Assembly (NCBI GenBank): GCA_023387585.1
Contig: JAEWHZ010000116.1
Coordinates: 1 to 20,271, forward strand
Direction of reading: 5' to 3'
Source of the DNA: Pseudomonadota bacterium
GTDB lineage: Bacteria; Pseudomonadota; Alphaproteobacteria; Rhizobiales; Devosiaceae
Length of the DNA stretch: 20,271 nucleotides
The notes under the pieces are model-generated. The model did no database searches. It was not told where the DNA came from and saw only the letters and a list, made by a program, of their open reading frames with translations. Below, piece after piece: positions 7,967-13,783 of the stretch; position 1 is the first letter of the stretch; the number at the start of each line of letters is the position of its first letter. Both the position numbers and the translations under genes were made by a program.

Positions 7967-8974
7967 TCATCCGAGCACCGCGCCCGCCTCCACCGCGGTG
8001 GTGTGGCGCAGCACCAGATCGGTCGTGAGGAGACGGCGTTGGGGGGCGGCGTCGGGCGCGGCTATCCGCTCGATCATCAGTTTGACGGCCGCTGACCCGG
8101 CGGCCTCGGCCCGCGTGGTGATGGAGGTGAGCGCAGGATGCGTCATCGTGCCCAACACGTCGTCGCAGCCGATCAGCGAATACTGGCTCGGTACGTCCAC
8201 GCCGCGTTCGCGCAGCCCGGCGAGAATGCCCTGAGCAAGGATATCGTCGAAGGCGACGGCAGCCGTAGTTGCGGACGCCAGTATCCGCTCGGTCATTTCG
8301 AGGCCGGCCGGAAAACTGGCTTTTCCTGCCGGTAGCAGCACCAGCTCCGAGCCTTCGGCAGCGACGGCCTTTTGCAGCGCCTCGAGGCGAACCGCATTCG
8401 ACCAGCTGCTTTCCGGCCCGCCGATATAAGCGATGCGCCGATGGCCCAGTTCGGTCAGGTGCCGGACCGCCTGCCCGATGCCGCGCGAATAATCGACCAG
8501 TATCCGCGGCAGGCCGTCGAGATCGCGGTTGACCAGGATGATCGGGCCTGAACGGGCAAATCCATGCACCGTTTCGGGGTCGAGACGAGACGAGACGAGG
8601 ATGGTGCCTTCCACCTGCCCGGAAAACCGCGACATCAGCCGCTCTTCGTCGCGCGGGTTCTCGTCGGCATTGCCGATGAAAATGCAATAGCCCGCTCGGT
8701 CGGCTTCGCGCTGGACGCCCATGATGAGCCGCGGAATGAAGGGATTGGTGAGGTCGTGGACCACCAGCGCCAGGTTGGCAGCCCGTCCGGTCGACAGCGC
8801 CCGCGCCAGCCGGTTGGGCGAATAGCCCAGCCGCTTGGCGACTGCCAGGACGTGCTTGGTGGTTTCGGCGCGGATCATCTGGGGCCGGGTGAAAGCCCGG
8901 GACACGGTGGAGCGATCGACCCCTGCCGCCTCTGCCACCTCACGGATGGTCACGCGTCCGCGCTTGTTGTCCAC
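7967..8974 (-). CDS. LacI-family transcriptional regulator of amino-sugar genes
   Basis: A 335-residue repressor. The N-terminal helix-turn-helix is clear (VTIREVAEAAGVDRSTVSRA, 8-27), followed by the hinge helix with LARAL (56-60) that inserts into the operator centre, and a periplasmic-binding-protein-like effector domain starting NLALVVHDLTNPF. GTG at 8974 is taken as the start because GGGGAG stands nine bases upstream and the HTH then begins at residue 8, as usual; the frame is open to an ATG at 9130, but that would place about 50 extra residues ahead of the HTH. Two matching palindromes flank the gene, one in its own promoter, so autoregulation and control of both nagB and the operon are likely. 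The effector is probably an amino sugar or its phosphate, which is inferred from context only. Confidence 0.93.
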   Translation of the reverse strand: MDNKRGRVTIREVAEAAGVDRSTVSRAFTRPQMIRAETTKHVLAVAKRLGYSPNRLARALSTGRAANLALVVHDLTNPFIPRLIMGVQREADRAGYCIFIGNADENPRDEERLMSRFSGQVEGTILVSSRLDPETVHGFARSGPIILVNRDLDGLPRILVDYSRGIGQAVRHLTELGHRRIAYIGGPESSWSNAVRLEALQKAVAAEGSELVLLPAGKASFPAGLEMTERILASATTAAVAFDDILAQGILAGLRERGVDVPSQYSLIGCDDVLGTMTHPALTSITTRAEAAGSAAVKLMIERIAAPDAAPQRRLLTTDLVLRHTTAVEAGAVLG

Positions 8975-9079
8975 CGGCCAGTTCTCCCCGGCCCCCGTAG
9001 CAGTGCCGGGGAAATTGTCAATGGCAGCGCCGTGCACGGAAGATACGCTGGCCCCCACTGCGGGCCTTTCGGCACAGAA

Positions 9080-9108
9080 GTTATGCAACCGGTTGCGTAA
9101 CGTTTCAA
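9080..9108 (-). promoter_or_regulatory. Predicted lacI promoter with operator in its spacer
   Basis: On the minus strand TTGAAA (9103-9108) is followed after exactly 17 bp by CATAAC (9080-9085), matching sigma-70-type -35 and -10 elements reasonably well. The palindrome at 9081-9100 fills the spacer and the -10, a classic arrangement for a self-repressing regulator. The -10 matches only four of six consensus bases, so the call is tentative. Confidence 0.5.
9081..9100. promoter_or_regulatory. LacI-type operator between lacI and nagB
   Basis: The 20-bp near-palindrome TTATGCAACCGGTTGCGTAA has a single mismatch between its arms and the CCGG centre that LacI-family hinge helices recognise. It lies in the 172-bp divergent region, 46 bp before the nagB start and 106 bp before the lacI start, so one bound repressor could shut both. 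It shares the core TGCAAYCGGTTGCR with the site at 7868-7883. Confidence 0.85.
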
Positions 9109-9146
9109 ACCTGCTACCGTTCGCCCACAATCAGCGGAGGACAATC

Positions 9147-9890
9147 GTGCAGATTCACATTCATGACAGCACCGACGGCATGGCCCGATCCGCAGCCGCC
9201 GAGGGGATTGCAGCGATCAAGGCCGCTGTGGCGGACAAGGGCGAAGCCAATATCATCCTCGCCACCGGAGCCAGCCAGTTCGGCATGCTCGAAGCACTGA
9301 TGGCGTCGGACATCGACTTCAGCAAGGTCAGGGCCTTTCATCTCGACGAATATATCGGCCTGCCGCTGAGCCACCCCGCCAGCTTCCGCCGCTATCTCAA
9401 GGAACGAGTGCTCGCAAAGGTGCCCGCCTTCAAGGAATTCGTGCTGATCGACGGGGAAGCCGCCGATATCGACGCCGAAATCGCGCGCGTCTCGGCGCTG
9501 ATCACGAAGCACCCCATCGATGTCTGCTTCGCCGGCATCGGGGAAAACGGCCATCTCGCCTTCAACGACCCGCCCGCGGATTTCGAGACCGAAGCGCCCT
9601 ATATCAACGTCGAGCTCGACGCCGCCTGCCGTCAGCAGCAGTTCGGTGAGGGCTGGTTCGAAACCCTCGATGCCGTCCCCCATCGCGCCGTATCCATGTC
9701 GGTCCGGCAAATTCTCAAGTCGAAGCGGATCATCCTGACCGTCCCCGACGCCCGCAAGGCCGACGCCGTGGCTCGCTGCCTCGAAGGCCCCGTGAGCAAC
9801 ATGGCGCCCGCATCAATCCTGCAGACCCACAAGGCCACCTCGGTCCATCTGGACAAGGCCGCTGCATCGAAATTGCAGAATCGGGACTGA
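9147..9890 (+). CDS. nagB: Glucosamine-6-phosphate deaminase
   Basis: A 247-residue cytosolic isomerase/deaminase that should convert glucosamine-6-phosphate to fructose-6-phosphate and ammonia, completing the pathway begun by NagA. Family motifs: TGASQFGML (40-48) for the phosphate site, FHLDEYIG (64-71) with catalytic D67, GIGENGHLAFNDPP (130-143) with H136, and VPDARKADAV (199-208). Relative to the E. coli enzyme the catalytic D141 is Asn (N134) and E148 is Asp (D141 here); the Asn form is also seen in other NagB branches. The start is GTG at 9147 with GGAGG six bases upstream, rather than an open frame running back through the operator. It is transcribed away from lacI and ends 38 bp before the convergent recQ stop. 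Confidence 0.92.
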   Translation: MQIHIHDSTDGMARSAAAEGIAAIKAAVADKGEANIILATGASQFGMLEALMASDIDFSKVRAFHLDEYIGLPLSHPASFRRYLKERVLAKVPAFKEFVLIDGEAADIDAEIARVSALITKHPIDVCFAGIGENGHLAFNDPPADFETEAPYINVELDAACRQQQFGEGWFETLDAVPHRAVSMSVRQILKSKRIILTVPDARKADAVARCLEGPVSNMAPASILQTHKATSVHLDKAAASKLQNRD

Positions 9891-9928
9891 GCTCGGCCCC
9901 GCGCCAGCAGGGTTTCAATTCCCAGGCG

Positions 9929-11785
9929 CTAGAACCGCGACAGTTCCGCCAGGAACGCTGTGCCGTAGCGCTCGGCCTTGGCGCGGCCGACGCCGGAAAG
10001 GGCCATGAGCTGGCTGGAATTGGCGGGGCGTTCGGTGGCCATGGCGCGCAGGGTGGCGTCGTGGAAGACGACATAGGGCGGCACGCCCTGTTCGCGGGCG
10101 AGCTTTAGGCGCAGCGCCTTGAGAGCGTCGAACACGGCCTGGTCGCGTTCGGGCAGAACCAGCGCATTCGCCAGCGCGCGGCGGGTGTCGGCGGCCTTGG
10201 CGGCACGGTCGCGACGCATGACGATGCTACGCTCGCCGCGCAGCACGGGGCGTGCCGTCTCGTCGAGCACCAGGGCGCCATGCCCGCCATGGTCGACGCG
10301 CACCAGCCCCAGCGCCACCAATTGCCGGATTACCGAGCTCCAGCCGCGCTGGTCGATCTCCTTGCCGACGCCGAAGACCGGCAGCTTGTCGTGCATGAAG
10401 CGCGACACCTTCTCCGTCGGGCGTCCGAGCACCACGTCGATGACGTGCCCTGCGCCGAAACGCTGACCTGTGCGGTAGATGGCGGACATCGCCTTGCGCG
10501 CCGCCTCGGTGCCGTCCCAGGTGGCGACGGGCGACAAACAGGTGTCGCAATTGCCGCAATTGCCCTCATGCGCCTCGCCGAAATGGGTGAGGATGGCCTG
10601 GCGCCGGCAGCCGGCCGTTTCGCACAGCGCCACCAGTGCGTCGAGCTTACCCATCTCGATGCGCTTGATCTCCTGGGGCGCGCCGCCATCCTCGATCATC
10701 CGCCGGCGCTGCACCAGATCGGCGAGGCCATAGGCCATCCAGGCTTCGGCCGGCAAGCCGTCGCGCCCTGCGCGGCCGGTCTCCTGGTAATAGGCCTCGA
10801 TCGAGGCGGGCAGGTCGAGATGGGCGACATAGCGCACATCCGGCTTGTCGATGCCCATGCCGAAGGCGACGGTGGCGACGAGGCACAAGCCTTCCTCGCG
10901 CAAAAAGGCGTCCTGGTTGCGGCTGCGCTCGGGGGCGGGCATGCCGGCATGGTAGGGCAGCGCGCGAATACCCTCCCCTTCGAGCCAGCGCGCCGTGTCC
11001 TCCACCTTGGCGCGGCTGAGGCAATAGACGATGCCGGAATTGCCCTTGTGGCGTCCGAGGAAATGGAGGAGCTGGCGCCGGGCGTTCTCGCGCTCGACGA
11101 TGGCGTAGGAGATGTTGGGCCGGTCGAAGCTGGTGGCGAAGACGCGCGCCTCGGTAAGCGCCAGCCGGGCCAGGATATCTTCGCGCGTCAGGGGGTCGGC
11201 GGTGGCGGTCAGCGCGATGCGTGGCACGCCGGGGAACAGCTCGGCGATGCGGCCGAGCTCGCCATATTCGGGGCGGAAATCATGCCCCCACTGGCTGACG
11301 CAATGCGCCTCGTCGATGGCGAACAGGGCGATGTCGACGCCGGCGATGAAATCGAGGAAGCCGGGCGTCGTCAGTCGCTCGGGCGCGACATAGAGCAGGT
11401 CGAGCTCGCCGGCACGCAAGGCGCGGCGCACCTCGCGCGCCTCCTCGGGGTCGAGGGCGGAGTTGAGAGCGGCGGCGCGCACGCCGGCCTGGCGCAGGGC
11501 CTCGACCTGGTCGCGCATCAAAGCGATCAGCGGCGAGACGACGATGCCGACCCCGAACCGGCACAATGAAGGGATCTGGTAGCACAGCGACTTGCCGGCC
11601 CCGGTGGGGAACAGCACCACGGCATCGCCGCCGGCGGCGACGTGGCGCACCACCTCTTCCTGCTGGCCGCGGAAGGCACGATGCCCGAACACCGCCGACA
11701 GCACCTCGAGCGGATCGCGCGGCACAGGGCTCAGCAGGTCGAACTCGGCTTTCGCATGTGGAATCATCGCCTCCGCTTCGACCAT
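9929..11785 (-). CDS. recQ: ATP-dependent DNA helicase RecQ
   Basis: A 618-residue 3'-5' DNA helicase for recombination and replication-fork repair. Superfamily 2 motifs are in order: motif 0 FRGQQ (38-42), Walker A PTGAGKS (60-66), DEAH box (158-161), the RecQ aromatic loop CVSQWGHDFRPEY (162-174), and motif VI ETGRAGRDG. A zinc-binding cluster follows (CETAGCRR...CGNCDTC), then the winged-helix RQC domain and a C-terminal HRDC domain (LMALSGVGRAKAERYG near the end). Full length compared with E. coli RecQ (about 610). The start may be 11785 or the ATG six codons later at 11767, which has a closely spaced GGAGG; neither is compelling. It is probably transcribed alone, since an intrinsic terminator stands just upstream of it. 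Confidence 0.97.
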   Translation of the reverse strand: MVEAEAMIPHAKAEFDLLSPVPRDPLEVLSAVFGHRAFRGQQEEVVRHVAAGGDAVVLFPTGAGKSLCYQIPSLCRFGVGIVVSPLIALMRDQVEALRQAGVRAAALNSALDPEEAREVRRALRAGELDLLYVAPERLTTPGFLDFIAGVDIALFAIDEAHCVSQWGHDFRPEYGELGRIAELFPGVPRIALTATADPLTREDILARLALTEARVFATSFDRPNISYAIVERENARRQLLHFLGRHKGNSGIVYCLSRAKVEDTARWLEGEGIRALPYHAGMPAPERSRNQDAFLREEGLCLVATVAFGMGIDKPDVRYVAHLDLPASIEAYYQETGRAGRDGLPAEAWMAYGLADLVQRRRMIEDGGAPQEIKRIEMGKLDALVALCETAGCRRQAILTHFGEAHEGNCGNCDTCLSPVATWDGTEAARKAMSAIYRTGQRFGAGHVIDVVLGRPTEKVSRFMHDKLPVFGVGKEIDQRGWSSVIRQLVALGLVRVDHGGHGALVLDETARPVLRGERSIVMRRDRAAKAADTRRALANALVLPERDQAVFDALKALRLKLAREQGVPPYVVFHDATLRAMATERPANSSQLMALSGVGRAKAERYGTAFLAELSRF

Positions 11786-11826
11786 GAGTGGCCGGTGCGG
11801 GCAAGGGGTGCGGATGGTGCAACGAC

Positions 11827-11852
11827 AAAAAAGCGGCGCCCGGGGGCGCCGC
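11827..11852 (-). terminator. Intrinsic terminator of the outer-membrane protein gene
   Basis: On the minus strand an 8-bp perfect GC stem (GCGGCGCC with its complement, 11833-11840 and 11845-11852, four-base loop) is followed at once by six T residues (11827-11832). It lies about 70 bp past the porin-like gene's stop and 40 bp before recQ, so it ends the porin transcript and separates the two genes. Confidence 0.9.
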
Positions 11853-11896
11853 AGGAATGCTCCGTAGCCACAAACATCGGAGCCTTCGACCCTGGA

Positions 11897-11914
11897 CCGG
11901 CCCGAATGGGCCGG
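11897..11914 (-). other. Small hairpin after the outer-membrane protein stop
   Basis: A 7-bp perfect stem CCGGCCC / GGGCCGG with loop GAAT, six bases past the stop codon of the beta-barrel gene and upstream of the true terminator. No T-run follows. It may stabilise the 3' end of an abundant mRNA. Confidence 0.5.
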
Positions 11915-11920
11915 CCGGGG

Positions 11921-12607
11921 TCAGAACTTGTAGTTGACGCCAGCGCGGATGATCGAGAAACCGTGCCCGAAATCCGAATTGCCGCCGGGCGCCGTCGCGT
12001 AACCGGCATCGCCGACATTGACGTGCAGGAACTCGGCGCGCAGCGTGATGTTCTCGGTCGCCGCCGCCTCGAGGCCGCCGCCGAGCGTCCAGCCGAAATG
12101 GGTGTTGCCCTGGCTGGTGGTGACGGCGCCCGTCGTGGTGCTGACATTGCCGCGGGCGACGGCCACACCGCCGGTGAAATAGGGCATCACCTGACCAAAA
12201 CTTGCACCGGCGCGCAGCCGCGCGGTGCCGAAGCCATCGAGATTGGCGCGCAGCCGGCTGCCGCCGACATCGGCCTCATAGCCGAAATTGGTCCAGTTGA
12301 TGTCGGCCTCGCCACCAAGGACGAAGCCGCCGAAATCGAAATTGTAGCCGGCATTGATACCGGCCAGCCAACCCGAGGCGTTGGTCTCGGTGGTCGCCAG
12401 GCCCGGCGGGCTCTGGCGCACTGCGCCCCAGCCGTAACCGCCCGACACGCCGGCATAAAAGCCGGACCAGTTATAGGCGGAACTGGAATTGAACAGCGTA
12501 TTCTGCGTGCTCTGGGTGCCCCCCCAACCCAGATCGGCAGCGCTGGCCGGCAGGACCAGGCTCGATGCAGCCACGAGGCTGGCGAGGATGATCGCGCGGA
12601 AGGACAT
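11921..12607 (-). CDS. Outer-membrane beta-barrel protein, Omp25/Omp31-like
   Basis: A 228-residue outer-membrane protein of the small porin-like family widespread in Hyphomicrobiales. Residues 1-23 are a signal peptide (MSFRAIILASLVAASSLVLP then ASA|ADLGW). The mature part has the hallmark NWSGFYAGVSGGYGWG near its N-terminus, alternating barrel strands (AGINAGYNFDFGGFVLGGE, GWTLGGGLEAA, LRAEFLHV), and ends in the C-terminal phenylalanine (VNYKF) used for barrel insertion. The start at 12607 has GGAGC at good distance; an ATG twelve codons upstream would spoil the signal peptide. It is monocistronic, with its own terminator and a candidate CtrA-type site upstream. Relatives are abundant envelope proteins tied to lipopolysaccharide; a specific role here is unknown. 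Confidence 0.92.
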   Translation of the reverse strand: MSFRAIILASLVAASSLVLPASAADLGWGGTQSTQNTLFNSSSAYNWSGFYAGVSGGYGWGAVRQSPPGLATTETNASGWLAGINAGYNFDFGGFVLGGEADINWTNFGYEADVGGSRLRANLDGFGTARLRAGASFGQVMPYFTGGVAVARGNVSTTTGAVTTSQGNTHFGWTLGGGLEAAATENITLRAEFLHVNVGDAGYATAPGGNSDFGHGFSIIRAGVNYKF

Positions 12608-12658
12608 CGCTAAAGCTCCGAAATGGTCACGTCGAAGCTTCAAATGCGACCGGTCCCG

Positions 12659-12673
12659 TTAAGAACGCGGTAA
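12659..12673. promoter_or_regulatory. Possible CtrA-type box upstream of the outer-membrane protein gene
   Basis: TTAA-N7-GTAA matches seven of eight fixed positions of the alphaproteobacterial CtrA consensus TTAA-N7-TTAA. It is 52 bp upstream of the start codon, in a region with a further TTAA at 12683-12686, notable in such GC-rich DNA. CtrA control of Omp25-class genes is known in relatives; here it is only a sequence match. Confidence 0.35.
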
Positions 12674-12686
12674 GAAACACGGTTAA

Positions 12687-12704
12687 CGGCGCGAAGTCGC
12701 GCCG
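12687..12704 (-). terminator. Possible weak terminator after the amidase gene
   Basis: A 7-bp perfect stem CGGCGCG / CGCGCCG with loop AAGT lies 22 bp past the amidase stop. On the minus strand it is followed by TTAACCGTGTTTCTT, T-rich but not a clean run. It may end the amidase transcript. Confidence 0.4.
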
Positions 12705-12726
12705 CCGTGTGGTCAGGTCTAGCTGG

Positions 12727-13638
12727 TCAGGTCTTGGGCAGCCAGCGCTTTTCGATCAGGCAGGCCATGGTGTAGGCCGGATCGTAGACATTGCCCACCT
12801 CGTAGCGCACCACCTGCCCCATCAGATGGGTCGCCGCCAGCGCCGACAGGCCGTAGCCGGATTGCAGCCAGCCATACATTTCAGTGGTCGCATGCTGCAG
12901 CGCCTGGTCGAGCGGGCGGGCATTGCCGAGGGTGAAGATGAAGTTTTCGGTCTCGCCGCGCGGCCAGGTCTGGCCGGCGCCGGGCACCACGGAAAGGCGC
13001 AGTTCGATCTCGAAGGTGGTCTCGACGCCGGTGCCGACGATCTCGCCGTCGCCCTGCACGGCATGGCCGTCGCCGACGAAGAACAGCGCACCGTCGACCG
13101 CGACGGGGAAGGAGACGACGGCACCGGGGCCAAGGCGACGATAGTCCATATTGCCGCCATTCTGGGCGCTGGTGGCGGTGGAGAAGGCCTGGCCGAGGGC
13201 GGGCGCGACGCCGAGGCAGCCGATCATCGGATCGAGCGGCAGCACGAGATGTTCGAGCCCCGCTACCGGCTCGGCCAGCACCACCGTGCCGGCGGCGGCA
13301 TCGATGTTCCACTCGACCCGCCCGCGCGGCGGCAAATCGCGCACGCTGTCGGGATCGACGACGTTGGCGGCGAGCGAGGGCCGGGTCCAGCCGGTGGCGC
13401 GGGTTGGCGTCATGCGCAGGATCTCGACCTTGAGCGCGTCGCCCGGGCGAGCGCCCTTGACGTGGAACGGGCCGTTCATCGGATTGGGGCCCTGACAGAC
13501 CGTGTTGCCATGCTCGTCGGCGCCGGCGGCGTCGACGGTGCGCACGACGATGGTGTCGCCGCTGTCGATGCTGAGCACCGGGTCGCGGGTGCCGAGAACG
13601 TTGTGCCAATGCTGCTGGGAAATCGAATGGGTCGCCAT
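12727..13638 (-). CDS. Acetamidase/formamidase family protein
   Basis: A 303-residue member of the FmdA/AmdA amidase family, which hydrolyses formamide, acetamide or similar short amides to ammonia and the acid in the cytosol. Visible family segments are NPMNGPFHVKGARPGD (52-67), PMIGCLGVAP (137-146), GGNMDYRRL (161-169) and GDGHAVQGDGE (189-199). It lacks a signal peptide and is a little shorter than the classic formamidases of about 400 residues, fitting the shorter acetamidase branch. The start at 13638 has GAGG five bases upstream. It diverges from treY across 145 bp with no obvious promoter motif. No amide transporter or regulator adjoins it, so its substrate is open; a link to nitrogen recovery is only a guess. 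Confidence 0.9.
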   Translation of the reverse strand: MATHSISQQHWHNVLGTRDPVLSIDSGDTIVVRTVDAAGADEHGNTVCQGPNPMNGPFHVKGARPGDALKVEILRMTPTRATGWTRPSLAANVVDPDSVRDLPPRGRVEWNIDAAAGTVVLAEPVAGLEHLVLPLDPMIGCLGVAPALGQAFSTATSAQNGGNMDYRRLGPGAVVSFPVAVDGALFFVGDGHAVQGDGEIVGTGVETTFEIELRLSVVPGAGQTWPRGETENFIFTLGNARPLDQALQHATTEMYGWLQSGYGLSALAATHLMGQVVRYEVGNVYDPAYTMACLIEKRWLPKT

Positions 13639-13783
13639 TTCTGCCTCGCAATCTCGAATCCCGGACAATCTGACGCATTCGCCCCGGATGGGCAACTCCC
13701 TGAAAAATCGTGCGAAAAACGGAACCCGGCGCAACGAAAGCGCGGCGCGCCGGTTAGAGCGGATGCCCGACCCCGGAGGTCCC

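Noticed and set aside
8975..9130. Long form of the LacI regulator starting at 9130
   Set aside because: Adds about 50 residues before the HTH and covers the promoter-operator region; the GTG at 8974 with a ribosome site fits the family.
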